Source of the DNA: Cyrtodaria siliqua
Lineage: Eukaryota; Mollusca; Bivalvia; Adapedonta; Hiatellidae
Assembly: GCA_037043455.1 (NCBI GenBank)
Contig: JAWPHD010001277.1
Span: forward strand, 124,001-188,000
Reading direction: 5' to 3'
Length of the DNA stretch: 64,000 nucleotides
Numbering within the stretch: position 1 is the first letter of the stretch; each line of letters starts with the position of its first letter. The position numbers were made by a program, and so were the translations under genes. The notes beneath the pieces are model-generated. The model was not told where the DNA came from. It did no database searches and saw nothing but the letters and a program-made list of their open reading frames with translations. Positions 11,361 through 23,290 of this stretch are shown here, one piece after another.

Positions 11361-11650
11361 ACAACATGTGGCATGTCTACACAATTTGAATATTTGCAAA
11401 ATTATCGTATCTCCTTCTTTGTTCATAGGTAGATACAATAGTCTTGTGCTGACCCCTCGATTTGCAAATCATACCTAATAGTTCAAAAATAATTATATAA
11501 ACTTACTAAGTTCTCAAATAGTTTGAAACAAGATATTTTGATATACTCCAAATTGTTGAGTCATTGATTTAGTAAAACATATGACAAAATTACAACCAAA
11601 AACATTCAAGTTTTATCTCTCAGAAATTTAAATATTAACATAGATTTAAA

Positions 11651-13336
11651 ACAAGAGGCCCAAGAGGGCCTCTGGACGCTCTACTGGCAAACACGGCTCT
11701 TATAACATCAATGAAGCGAGTGACTGCCATTTACGTCTTTTTGAAAGTTTCGGGCAAAAACCAGCTTTTTAACTAAATCAAGGGCCATAACTAAAGAATC
11801 TGGTAAATTTTGGTACAGATCAGATGAAAAATGACGGACGGCCCTACCGTATTAACGAGGCAAAATATAGCATTTTTAACTAAATCAAGAGCCGTAACTC
11901 CTCTGTTACTGGTCCGACCGGTCCAACATAGAGGTAAAAAAAATCAAAAAAAAATCAACAAGTATATCAATTAAAAAAAAAATTAAAAATTAAAAAATTA
12001 AAACCAAAAAAAAAAAATTTAAAAAAAACAAAAAAAATAATAATAATAATTAAACAAAAAAAAAAAAAAAAAAAAATAATCAATCAATGAATAATTTAAA
12101 AAAAAAATAATTAAAAAATAAAAAAAAATAAATAAAAAAATAAAATAAAAAAAAATAAAAAATTCAAATAAAGAAACCATTAAATAAAATAATAATCATA
12201 TAAATAAAGAAAGTCATAAAATATGCTAAAGTATGCAAAATGAAGGCCCTAACGCATGACGAGGCAAATTATAGCATTTTTAACAAAATCAAGGGCCATA
12301 ACTCCGCTGTTACTGGTTCAATCTGGCTGGTTTTCAAACTTGACCAAGATTTCATAGACATTAACGATAAAGTTTGGTAAAGATCGGATGAAAAATGAAG
12401 GTCCTATTGTCTTAACGAAGCAAAATATAGCATTTTTAACTAAATCAAGGGCCATAACTCCGCTGTTAATAATCCGATATGGCTGGTTTTCGAACTTGTC
12501 CGAGCTTTCATTGATATTAACAATCTGATAAAGTTTGGTAAAGATCGGATGAACAATGAAGCCCCTATCATCTTAACGAGGCAAAATATAGCATTTTTAA
12601 CTAAATCAAGGGCCCTAACTCCACTGTTACTTATCCGATATGGCTGGTTTTCGAACTTGTCCGAGCTTTCATTGATATTAACAATCTGATAAAGTTTGGT
12701 AAAGATTGGATGAACAATGAAGCCCCTAGCGTCTTAACGAGGCAAAATATAGCATTTTTAACTAAATCAAGGGTCATAACTCCGCTGTTACTAGTTCGAT
12801 ATGGCTGGTTTTCGAACTTGTCCGAGCTTTCATTGATATTAACAATGTGGTAAAGTTTGGTAAAGATATGATGAAAAACGAAGGCCCTATCATCTTAACG
12901 AGGCAAAATATAGCAATATAGCATTTTCAACTAAATCAAGGATCATAACTCTGGTGTTACTGGTCCGATCTGGCTGGTTTTCGAACTTGTCCGAGCTTTC
13001 ATTGATATTAACAATGTGGTAAAGTTTGGTATAGATAGGTTAAATAATGAAGGCCCTATCGTCTTAACGAGGCAAAATATAGCAATATAGCATTTTTAAC
13101 TAAATCAAGGGCCATAACTCCGCTGTTACTTGGCCGATCTGGCTGGTTTTCGAACTCATCCGAGCTTTCATTGATATTAACAACCTGTTAAAGTTTGGTA
13201 AAGATTGGATGAAAAATGAAGGCCCTATCGTCTTAACGAGACAAAAGTTAACAACGGACGGACGGACGACGGACGGACGGACGACGGACAACTCGGCATC
13301 CCATAAGCTCTGCTGGCCTTTGGCCAGTAGAGCTAA
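11651..13336 (+). mobile_element. Pearl/Helitron-like repeat element B, near complete
   Basis: The 5' signature is ACAAGAGGCCCAAGAGGGCC, then GGACGCTCTACTGGC. The core has about seven tandem units of roughly 165-180 bp (AAATCAAGGGCCATAACTCC ... AACTTGTCCGAGCTTTCATT ... CGAGGCAAAATATAGCA), with an A-rich low-complexity block at 11930-12180. The 3' end has a GGACGGACGACGG run, then a 13-bp stem (13306-13318 and 13322-13334, loop TTT, one G:T) ending in CTAA. Hairpin plus CTRR is a Helitron-type 3' end; tandem cores are typical of bivalve pearl and DINE-1-like elements. No coding capacity. Confidence 0.7.
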
Positions 13337-13591
13337 TAAAATAGTGTGGTTCTGGTAACATGTTCAAAATTGGTAGGTAGGGTAGGTCGGATTTTTTTTT
13401 TTTTGATTTTTTTTTTTTAAAGGATTGTTTTTTATGAACTTTGCGTTCATAAAAAACAATTCTTAAAAAAAAAAAAAAAAAAATCCGACCTATCCGATGT
13501 TTTTTATGTTTTTTTTCGAAATGGACCAAAAAAACGTCAGGGTCGGCGGGTATTCGTAGGTAGGGTCGGGCCACAATTTTTTTTTTAGGCC
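13337..13591. mobile_element. Decayed Harbinger-like MITE with internal snap-back
   Basis: The right end (CCACAA, T-tract, AGGCC followed by TTA at 13592-13594) and internal GGTAGGTAGGGT/GGGTCGG blocks match the MITEs at 15584 and 34845. The left end is degraded and abuts element B. Inside is a hairpin, ATTGTTTTTTATGAAC pairing with GTTCATAAAAAACAAT (about 13424-13462). Confidence 0.5.
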
Positions 13592-13744
13592 TTATTAAGT
13601 ATGTTCCTATGTGTGTTTTCCCCCACATGTACATGGCAATCTAAAGTATTTATCCAGCAATAAACCTACATATTGTTTTAGTGTGTGGGTGTGTGAAGGG
13701 GCGTTTTCTGTGTTGAAAACAACACATACTTTTTGGAAGAGGAA

Positions 13745-13925
13745 CGAACTGATTGTTGTTTAACGACTCATCAACACAGTATAGGTTATTTAGAGTCGCC
13801 CCTGAGAGACAGGAAGGATATATAGGAATCCGGGAAACGTGCCCTACTCTTATTATCGAATAGATTCCTATGGTTCTTTAACGTGCTCAGAGGATAGACA
13901 GAAGAGGAATGAGGCTGAATTTCGA
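13745..13925. repeat. Dispersed repeat, also at about 42555-42700
   Basis: Shared blocks in the same order are AGGTTATTT, GAG.CGCCCC, ATAGG.ATCC and CCTATGGTTCTTTAACGT. About 150 bp, non-coding; class not determined. Confidence 0.6.
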
Positions 13926-13959
13926 CCTCAAATATAATAAAACCAACACTGTGTTATAA

Positions 13960-14830
13960 TTACTGTAATGAGTACGGTTATTTGTTGTTTTGTTTTTTTG
14001 ACAAGCAAATAACTTCATGGCAATAATCCATGATTATCTGAGGAATGCCAGAGTGCATACAGATGTAAGCAACATGAATTGTCTTGGTAACATGTTCATT
14101 ATATTGTTCCTTTAGGCTTTAGAAAAGGCAATCCGGGATGGTGAAGACGCTGCATTTGACACCTTTTCGCCTCTCACTGTGGTTTCGCCTCTCACGGGAA
14201 CTTGACTTGCGAGAAAGTGTTGATTCTTGAGGAAAGCAGTACTAGTTCTACACAGGAAAAAATTGGGTGGTCTTCCTGACCAATTGGACATTGACACATA
14301 GTAGTGCATTAGCCAGCCAACCATGCAGCCGTCTTTTGCACGGCTGTTTTTTAAAAAATCGCTCAAAATTGCTCAACAACACTTCCAAACACTTACTTTC
14401 TCAATATTGTTATGTTTTGTATACATTTATAGAAGAAATATGATCTAAAATGTATTTTTTTCACCTTTATCTGTAAAATTAAATTACCCCAGAGACACCA
14501 CTTGTCGCGAATTGGCGCATAGATTATTTTGCACACCCTGTTTGCATATTTGCACACCCAGTTCTTTAATTTCTGCCTAATACACTGACACATAGTGAAA
14601 TTAGTCAAAAACTTAACTTACAATGATAAACACCCCGCTTTTCTGCTTAAGCCGATAATGGGCAAAATCAAGAATAATAAATGTCTAAAATATCTGTTAA
14701 TTTCTTAATGTGAAAGAAATTCTAATTAAAACATAATTCTGTAAAATTACAGAATCGAAAAACCCATTATTTTAAATGCAGACAACACATCATATCATCA
14801 CATGTGAACTGTATGTTAGGTGTAATAACA
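13960..14830. other. No gene recognised
   Basis: AT-rich. A fragment of the SINE body (AACTTGACTTGCGAGAAAGT) lies at about 14198-14270. Open frames here are short and resemble no known protein. Confidence 0.5.
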
Positions 14831-15013
14831 ATCCATGAAAAGTGTTAAAGTGAAAGTCACATAAAGTTCATTATGGAGTGAAAAAAACTAATTCAAATAA
14901 AGGGCCATGATTCTGTAATAAATTAGGCATCAACAATTTGTGATGTAGAAGGACATATTAAGGTAATCAGTTGTTACGTGTACATGAAGTTTGGGAACAA
15001 TCAATTCTAAAAT

Positions 15014-15676
15014 CAGCGTTTTTTTTCACCATTTTGGGAATGGGTCCGTGGCCGGTCAAATTGGGAAAAAACATGTGATTTTTCTCAAAATTGGGAAAAA
15101 TGTTGTTTTTGTATTTTGTGAAATATTACATATTTATTGATGATTTACATAATAAAATATTGTCACAACTGTAATGTTTCAAGTTTTTATTGTACTTCAC
15201 TGTGTTGTTACAGAATAATTTCCCTGTTTTTGTTGTCCCTGAAAATGTTAAAAATGCTGTTAAGTTCATTGTCATTTAGGGTTGCACCAGATTCTCTGCA
15301 TATTCTCATGACCGAGGAAAGAGTTTCCTGGCCCAGACGATTTCTGTTATTCGTCCTTTATTTAGTATTAACCCATCGCTCACTGAGGGGCTTGTTATAC
15401 ATGTATAGTAGAATATACTAACGGTAAAGCGTTTCGATAACATACAAGCGGTAAAGCGTTTCTGCAACGCATAAACAACATGACGTCGTCCTCGGGTGAC
15501 GAGGCTGTGTTTTGCGTTTCAATTTACACAGAAAAGCAGAGGAAACGTACAACCCTGGTAAAAAACTTTATTAAAAAGAATAAGGCCAAAAATAAAATTA
15601 TGTTTGTTTCCCCTTCCCGACCGACCCACCGAAATTGCCGCGACCCGAATTATTTTTTCGACACTGGCGGAAAAAA

Positions 15677-15718
<42 letters not shown>

Positions 15719-16050
15719 GTTTTTTTGTCTTAAATGTGTCTTATAGGTAGCATGTATTCCAGTTTTGATCTCAAATAAAAGAAATGAAATAAAAAAAATA
15801 TTTTACCTACCTACCTACCCAACCCTTTTTTGCATGGGGAAGGGGAAACAAACATAATTTTATTTTTGGCCTAATCTAAAACAGAACTGATCTATTACAT
15901 CTGTGTATTGAGAATATCCCAGGAGAAAGATTGACGGAAAAACAACTTCGATTTGGGAATTTTTTAGTTGGAAATTGGGAAAAATTGTAAATTTTTTCAA
16001 TTGGGAATGGGGCCGTTTATGGGTCCCATATATAAGGTAAAAAAACGCTG
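15014..16050. mobile_element. Non-autonomous DNA transposon with CAGCG termini (hAT-like)
   Basis: The ends are CAGCGTTTTTTTTCACC and, read inward from the right, CAGCGTTTTTTTACC. Both ends carry subterminal TTGGGAA repeats and GGGTCC/GGCCG boxes in mirror order. AAAAT directly flanks both sides (15009-15013 and 16051-16055). The paralogous unit at 16245-16262 gives an uninterrupted reading across the site, which supports insertion. CAGCG ends and subterminal repeats fit hAT, but the visible 5-bp duplication is shorter than the 8 bp usual for that superfamily. No transposase is present. Confidence 0.65.
15584..15871. mobile_element. PIF/Harbinger-like MITE nested in the CAGCG element
   Basis: The terminal inverted repeats are about 35 bp and identical over that length. 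They start GGCCAAAAATAAAATTATG and continue to a GTTTCCCC box. TAA flanks both ends (15581-15583 and 15872-15874), the 3-bp TWA target duplication of PIF/Harbinger. The 288-bp interior is a T-tract plus ACCTACCTACC. The identical TIRs suggest a fairly recent insertion. Confidence 0.8.
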
Positions 16051-16789
16051 AAAATGTTTGAGAAAAAATGTGTTAACAGGTCATTAGATATCGACAGACA
16101 TTAACATACAACATTAGAGAGGAAAATTCTAAGTCAAACAAAGGGCCATAATTCTGTAATAAATTAGGCAATCAATGAGGGGGTGATGTAGACGGACACA
16201 AGTTCATTAGTTGTTATGAGTATATGAAGTTTGGGAACAAATCCATTCAAAAGTGTTTGAAATATGCAAGTATTAAAAATGTGTTGCGCGACAGGATGCG
16301 ATGGGCCAAAAATAAGTTCATCAGTTGTTACGAGTTTGAGACATGCAAGTATTAAACATGTGTTACGCGACGGGACAAAAATGTGTTGACGGGACCCGAC
16401 AGGACAAAAATGTGTCGCGACAGGATGTTACGGACAACGTGATTCCTACATAGCCCCCACTTTACTTTGTGAAAGCCGGGGTACAATAATATTATCTGTG
16501 ATTGTTTATTTATAGTTTTACAGCTCACTGTCGAGTTCATCTACCAAAAACGCGTGTGTGGTAGTTCTAATACATTGTCACTGGTTTGTGGTTGACGCTC
16601 TCGGACAGATATAGGAGTCTCGGACAGATACGGCGGCAGATAAGAAAATTGCCATATAATAATCTATAAATATCCCAATCGATAAAACAACAAAACTTGA
16701 CAAAGAGTCCAGTAACAAATAAGTTTTATAGTGTTGATGCTATGCACAGGTTAAAAATACACTGAAAGGAAAAGAAACGCATAATCAAA

Positions 16790-18183
16790 CGCTCTACTGG
16801 CTAACATGGCTCTTATAACATCAATGAAGCGAGCAACTGCCATTTACGTTTTAAAGTTTGGTAAAGATCAGATGAAAAATGAAGGCCCTACCATATTAAC
16901 GAGGCAAAATATAGCATTTTTAACTAAATCAAGAGCCATAACTCCTCTGTTACTAGTCCGACTAGTCCAACATAGAGCTAAAAAAAAAAAAAAAAAAAAA
17001 TGAAAAAAAAGAAATGAAAAAAAAAATAATGATTTAAGAAAAATATCTATTTTAAAAAAAATAAAAAAAATAATAAAAATTATAGCATTTTTAACAAAAT
17101 CAAGGGCCATAACTCCGCTGTTACTGGTCCGATCTGGCTGGTTTTCAAACTTGACCAAGCTTTCATAGACATTAACAATCTGATAAAGTTTGGTAAAGAT
17201 CGGATGAAATATGAAGGCCCTATCGTCTTAACGAGGCAAAATATATCATTTTGAACTAAATCAAGGGCCACAACTCCGATGTTACTAGTCCGATATAAAT
17301 GGTTATCGAACTTGTCTGAGCTTTCATTGATATTAACAATCTGATAAAGTTTGGTAAAGATCTGATGAACAATGAAGCCGGTATCATCTTAACGAGGCAA
17401 AATATAGCATTTTTAACTAAATCAAAGGCCATAACTCCCCTGTTACTGGTCCGATATGGCTGTTTTTCCAACTTGTCCTAGCTTTCATTGATATTAACAA
17501 TGTGGTAAAGTTTGGTAAAGATAGGATGAAAAATGAAGGCCTTATCATCTTAACAAGGCAAAATATAGCATTTTTAACAAAATCAAGGGCCATAACTCGC
17601 TGTTACTGATCCGATCTGGCTGGTTTTGGAACTTGACCAAGCTTTCATAGACATTAACAATCTGATAAAGTTTGGTAAAGATCGGATGAAAAATGAAGGC
17701 CCTATCGTCTTATTGAGGCAAAATATATCAATTTGAACTAAATCAAGGGCCATATAACTCCGATGTTACTGTTCCGATATAAATGGTTTTCGAACTTGTC
17801 TGAGCTTTCATTGATATTAACAATCTGATAAAGTTTGGTAAACAATAAAGCCCCTATCGTCTTAACGATGCAAAATATAGCATTTTAAACTAAATCAAGG
17901 GCCACAACTCCGCTGTTACTATTCCGATATGAACAATGTGGTAAAGTTTGGTAAAGATAGGATGAAAAACGAAGGCCCTATCGTCTTAACGAGGCAAAAT
18001 ATAGCAATATAGCATTTTAACTAAATCAAGGACCATAACTCCGCTGTTACTAGTCTGATCTGGATGGTTTTTGAACTTGTCCAAGCATTCATTGATATTA
18101 ACAATGTGGTACAGTTTTGTAAAGATAAGATGAAAAATGAAGGCCCTATCGTCTTAACAAGACAAAAGTTAACAACGGACGGA
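16790..18183 (+). mobile_element. Pearl/Helitron-like repeat element C, truncated
   Basis: It starts within the 5' signature (GCTCTACTGGCTAACATGG) and carries about seven tandem units of the TCAAGGGCCATAACTCC core. It ends inside the 3' motif at AAGTTAACAACGGACGGA without the terminal hairpin. The core matches element B. Confidence 0.65.
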
Positions 18184-18791
18184 GTTTTGTGTTTAATGTT
18201 AAGAGATTGCAAATTGTTTAGGCCTATGTTTGCTCAACTGCTTGAGCCAAATGCGCATTCTGTCGATAATGAAACTTTAAAGGGGTAACCATTGGTGTGT
18301 TCGGTGCTGTTTAAACCTTCTTTTTGAAAGGACAGGTCTAATGTCACCCTGTACCATTTGATTAGGCCAGAGTTTGTTTTTTTTAGATTTACGAACCCGC
18401 CGTCTGCAAGTTTTGCCGAAACCAAAAAAAAAAAAATTAAAAAAAAAAAAATATGAAGTCGGGCAACTGAGAGAAACTTTCAGTATTGTGAGACCTGTCT
18501 GCCTCTCCTGCTTCAATAGAGCCTTAAAATCATCCACACGGAATGCTAAAAAAACAAAGAAGCAAAAACAATGATTTTTGGATGTATGAAAGTGCTAATT
18601 CAAACTGTGAAATAACGTTGGTTAAAAATTTAAGAATTGAATGTTATTTTTACGTGTTTCATCGAGGTATGAAATACTACAGTAACACATTAAAATGGCA
18701 TTTTTTGGTCACCATCTTAATTTTATTTTTATTTTTTTTCCCTCCTCCTACCCTCAACTTTTAGAAAAAAAATCCGTAAATCAATTAATAA
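18184..18791. other. Spacer between elements C and D; no gene
   Basis: It contains A-tracts, and a possible decayed Harbinger-like end (TTAGGCCAGAGTTTG) near 18362. No supported coding sequence. Confidence 0.4.
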
Positions 18792-21609
18792 AACAAGAGG
18801 CCCAAGAGGGCCTGTGGACGCTCTACTGGCTAAAACAGCTCTTATAGATTTAGATAGATATAGCTAGATATACCTCTCTTCTCCTATAGATTTAACAAAG
18901 AAAAATACAATATAGCATTTTTCAACAAATCAAGGGCCATAACTCTGTTATTACTAACAAGATATAGCTAGTTTTCGAAATTGTCCAGGATTTCATTGAT
19001 ATACCGCGCTTTGCACAACTAGACATCATACTGAAGTTTCCTGCCAAATTTCGTAGAAATCCAACAAGCCGTTTAAGGAGTAGCGCCAACAAGAAATTTA
19101 AAATAAAAATGTCAAAGGGCCATAACTCCGTCAAAAATCAGCGAACTGGAACAAAAGCGTGATATGCACAACTAGACATCTTACCGATGCTTCCTGCCAA
19201 GTTTCGTCGAAATTCAACAAAGCATTTAGGATGAGTAGCGCCGACAAGAAATTTTAAAGTAAGTGTCAAGTAATTAAAAAGATAATGAAAAAAATCAAAA
19301 AATTCAAAAAAATTCAAATCAATCAAAAAAAAAAAAAAAAAAAAAAAGGAAAAAAAAAAAAAAAAAAAAAAAGGAAAAAAAAAAAAATTCAAAAAAAAAA
19401 ATCAAATCAATCAAAAAAAAAAAAAAAAAAAAAAGGAAAAAAAAAAAAATCAAATTAAAAACTAAAAATAAAATAAAAACAGCTTTTGCCTTTACAAGCC
19501 TAAGTAAAACTGACCCCCAGGGTGGGGCCAAATATGACCAATAGGCCACCATTTGAACAAACTTGGTAGAAGACCATAAGCTTATAGCAAATGCAAAATA
19601 TTAAACCTCTGGCTCTTGCAGTTTCAGAGAAGAAGATTTTTTAAGTTCTTCCCTATACATGTCTATGTAAAACATGTGACCCTTGGGGCGGGGTCAAATG
19701 TGACCCGAGGGTCACAATTTGAACAAACTTGGTAAAGGACCATAAGCTTATAGCAAATGCAAGATATTAAACCTTAAGCTGTTGCAGTTCCAGAGAAGAA
19801 GATTTTTTTCAGTTTTTCCCTATACAAGCATTTATGTAAAACTGTGACCCCGGGGCAGGGCAAGATGTGACACCAGGGTCACCATTTGAACAAACTTGGT
19901 AAAGGACCATAAGCTTATAATAAATGTTTAATATCAAACATCTGGCTCTTGTAGTTTCCGAGAAGAAGATTTTTAAAAAAAAAGATCCTTTCTAAGTCTA
20001 TGTAAAACTGTGACCCTTGGGGCGGGGACAAATTTGACCCCAGGGTCAGCATTTGAACAAACTTAGTAGAGGACCATAAGCTGATGCTACATGTAATACA
20101 TGAGAGCTCTGTGCCATGTGGTTCCAGAGAAGAAGATTTTTTTTCATTTTTGCCTATACAAGCCTATGTAAAACTGTGACCCCCGGGGTGGGGCCAAATG
20201 TGACCCCTGGGTCACCATTTGAACAAACTTGGTAGAGGACCACAAGCTTATAGCAAATGCAAAATATTAAACCTCTGGCTCTTGCAGTTTCAGAAAAGAA
20301 GATTTTTTAAGTTTTTCCCTATACATGTCTATGTAAAACATGTGACCCTTGGGGCGGGGCCAAATGTGACCCGAGGGTCACCATTTGAACAGGTCACCAT
20401 TTGAACAAACTTGGTAAAGGACCATAAGCTTATAGTAAATGCAAAATATCAAACCTCCGGCTGTTGTAGTTTCCGAGAAGAAGATTTTTTTTTTTAAAAA
20501 TCCTATATAAGTCTATGTAAAATTGTGACCCCCAGGGCAGGGACAAATTTGACCCCAGGGTCACCATTTGAACAAACTTAGCAGAGGACCATAAGCTGAT
20601 GCTACATGTAATACATGAGAGCTCTGTGCCTTGTGGTTTCAGAGAAGAAGATTTTTTTTTCATTTTTGCCTATACAAGCCTATGTAAAACTGTGACCCCC
20701 TGGGTGGGGCCAAATGTGACCCCTGGGTCACCATTTGAACAAACTTGGTAGAGGACCACAAGGTTATAGCAAATGCAAAATATTAAACCTCTGGATCTTG
20801 CAGTTTCAGAGAAGAAGATTTTTTAAGTTTTTCCCTATACATGTCTATGTAAAACATGTGACCCTTGGGGCGGGGCCAAATGTGACCCGAGGGTCACCAT
20901 TTGAACAGGTCACCATTTGAACAAACTTGGTAAAGGACCATAAGCTTATAGTAAATGCAAAATATCAAACCTCCGGCTGTTGTAGTTTCCGAAAAGAAGA
21001 TTTTTTTTTTAAAAATCCTATATAAGTCTATGTAAAATTGTGACCCCCGGGGCGGGGACAAATTTGACCCCAGGGTCACCATTTGAACAAACTTAGCAGA
21101 GGACCATAAGCTGATGCTACATGTAATACATGAGAGCTCTGTGCCTTGTGGTTTCAGAGAAGAAGATTTTTTAAAGTTTGTTCCTATATGTCTATATGAA
21201 AAACATGCAAAACCTCAATATACAAACTTTGGACCCCCGGGGCACGGCCATTTTTGACCCCGGGGACTTTATTTGAACAAACTTGATAGTCTAGGCGTTG
21301 GCGATCATTTTAAAAGAAAAACTGTTGAAATCTGTCCAGAGGTTCTGGAGAAGAAGATTTTTTAAGGTTTCGACCATATATGGTAATGGCAGCCATCTTG
21401 GATGTAGTGCTGACCTAATTTTAACAAATCTAAAAAGCATTCATCTAAGGGTCATCCATGTGAAGTTTGGTCAAAATTAGCCAAGCGGTTTCTGAGGAGA
21501 AGTCGTTTGAAGAAAAGTTAACGGACGGACGACGGACGGACGACGGACGACGGAAGACGGACAACACACCATCCCATAAGCTCTGCTGGCCCTTGGCCAG
21601 TAGAGCTAA
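18792..21609 (+). mobile_element. Pearl/Helitron-like element D with a chimeric core
   Basis: Same 5' signature as element B and the same 3' end (GGACGGACGACGG run, then CTCTGCTGGC CC TTGGCCAGTAGAGC and TAA). The core is composite: about two units of the TCAAGGGCCATAACTC type (18900-19260), an A-rich tract (19280-19475), then about ten units of an unrelated roughly 170-180-bp repeat (CACCATTTGAACAAACTTGG, GGACCATAAGCTTATAG, CAGAGAAGAAGATTTTTT). Two consecutive 516-bp blocks, starting near 20200 and 20716, are almost identical. Confidence 0.7.
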
Positions 21610-21792
21610 AAAACTGGCCTTAGCAGTAGCATATTAAACATACAATTTATAGCGGAAACACCCATTATGCGTTTCTTTTACCTTTCAGTATATATATCCA
21701 CTTGCTATAAAATGTGAGCGAGACAATAGCTGCCTTTATCTTTAGTTGACTTTAGAGGCTTTAAATCTATTGGGCTAAGTTAACTAAGTTGA

Positions 21793-22078
21793 ACAAGAGC
21801 ACTGCCTAGCAGGACATGTACGCCCATTGTTGGCAGCATTAAGTTTCAGGTTAAACCTTTTTTCAAAGGGAAATAATTCCAGATATATGAATCAGAGTTA
21901 CGGGCCTTTATAAAATGTATTCATTGGATCATGCTGAAGATGTATACAAAGTTCCATTGTTGTAGATCTTATACTCTGGAAGTTATTAGCCACAATCAGT
22001 TGCCAGGTAAAAGTTAACGGACTGGCGGACTGGCGGACTGACGCCACAACTTAATACGTCCCTACGGGCTTCTAATCA
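21793..22078 (+). mobile_element. Short dispersed element, ACAAGAGCACTGCC family, copy 1
   Basis: It begins ACAAGAGCACTGCCTAGCAG and ends AAGTTAACGGACTGGCGGAC ... CGTCCCTACGGGCTTCTAAT. Its end organisation parallels the pearl-like elements (ACAAGAG start, GTTAACGGAC end). No coding capacity. Confidence 0.55.
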
Positions 22079-22520
22079 TGTATGTGTAAACTTTTCAATA
22101 CAAAACCTCTTAACTAGGTGTATTTGACTAGTAAGTTAGTATGTGATGTGTCCAGTAGATAGATATCATACATACTTCCAACAAAATTTGCCTTAGTTCA
22201 AAAAGGGGCATAACTGTGCCAAAACAGGTTTGAGAGTTGTATGACCTTGTCACCTGTGTGATATAATTTACTGATACCCAATACATGTCTGAAGTTTCAT
22301 TCCAATTTGTCCAGTGGTTCAACTGATCAGCTTACTCTTCTTTTTTTTGAAGTTAAAAAAAGGGGCATAACTGTGCCAAATAAGTTTCAGATTTATAGGA
22401 CTTGCTAGTGGAATATTATTCTTTGATACCGAATATGTTTGTGAAGTTTCCTTCCAGTCTGTTCAGTCGTTTAAAAATAGATATTAGATTACTTACAGCA
22501 CACATTTCGCCTTCACTAAA

Positions 22521-22960
22521 ACAAGAGCACTGCCAAACGGGACATATATGCCCATCCTATTCATTGTTGTAGACATAAAACTTTGAAAGTTATTATCCAC
22601 GGATATCATTCAAAACATGATTCAGAGAGTTATGAGCCTTTCATTGGATCATGCCAAAGATGTATACAATGTTTCATTGTACTTTCCTTAAACCTTATAC
22701 TTTCAAAGTTATTAGCAAGGTTAAGTTCCAGGTTTAACTTTCTACAAAGTGAAATAATTCAAAAAAAATATGAATGAGAGAGTTATGGGCCTTTCAAATA
22801 TGTATAAACTGGATGTTGCTGAAGATGATTGTTGTATATCTATTACATGGGAAATAATTTGAAAAGTAATAAAATCCGAGGAGTTATGGGCCTTTATACT
22901 GTATGCATTGGACCATGCTGAAGATGTGTTCAAGGACAGGTGTCACTGTTGTACACATAA
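22521..22960 (+). mobile_element. Short dispersed element, ACAAGAGCACTGCC family, copy 2, partial
   Basis: It begins ACAAGAGCACTGCCAAACGG. About three decayed units around GAGTTATGGGCCTTT and CATGCTGAAGATGT follow. The 3' end is missing. Confidence 0.5.
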
Positions 22961-23039
22961 GTAATATAAAGACACATAATTTCTCTTGAATAGCAAAATG
23001 CATGATCTGCAAGATTTCTTTTCTCTTCAAATTGGAATG

Positions 23040-23290
23040 AAGTGCCATGGTTAGTGTCTAGTCTGCAATCAGAAGGTTTGGGTTCAAGTCCCCTGGCCAC
23101 ATCATACTAAAAATGTTAAAAAGGTAGTAATTACTTGTAACCCTGATGAGCAAATAATGGTATAACTTTTACTCTGGTTGGCCCAATGTCAGAAATAAAG
23201 TGACTGAGTCATGTACTATGGCCTGGTATTACAGGGTCTGTTACAAGTACTGTAGTTTGTAGACTACAGACAATTACTGATTCACTCACT
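23040..23290 (+). repeat. tRNA-derived SINE
   Basis: An A-box-like TGGTTAGTGTCTAG (about 23048) and B-box GGGTTCAAGTCCC (about 23080) sit at near-tRNA spacing. They are followed by a non-tRNA body with GGTATAACTTTTACTCTGG. The flanks do not form an acceptor stem, so this is a retroposon head rather than a tRNA gene. Confidence 0.6.

Larger units (their letters stand above)
14830..16262. repeat. Tandem about 200-bp units interrupted by a transposon
   Basis: Units at 14879-15013 and 16120-16262 share AAAGGGCCATRATTCTGTAA, TAAATTAGGCA and ATGAAGTTTGGGAACAA. Removing the 1037-bp element between them leaves a period of about 200 bp. A related weaker unit rich in GTGTTRCGCGACRGGA follows to about 16440. 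Confidence 0.65.
16761..21690. mobile_element. Inverted-repeat pair enclosing two pearl-like elements
   Basis: ACTGAAAGGAAAAGAAACGC followed by ATAAT at 16761 is matched in inverse orientation at 21665-21690 with one indel; TA dinucleotides lie outside both. This could be the TIR pair of a 4.9-kb transposon, or two solo ends of one family. No transposase frame was found inside. Confidence 0.4.

Noticed and set aside
18277..19552. Phe/Lys-rich open frames
   Set aside because: Translations of A/T homopolymer tracts inside repeat elements.
23041..23110. Functional tRNA gene
   Set aside because: No acceptor stem or proper anticodon arm; better explained as a SINE head.
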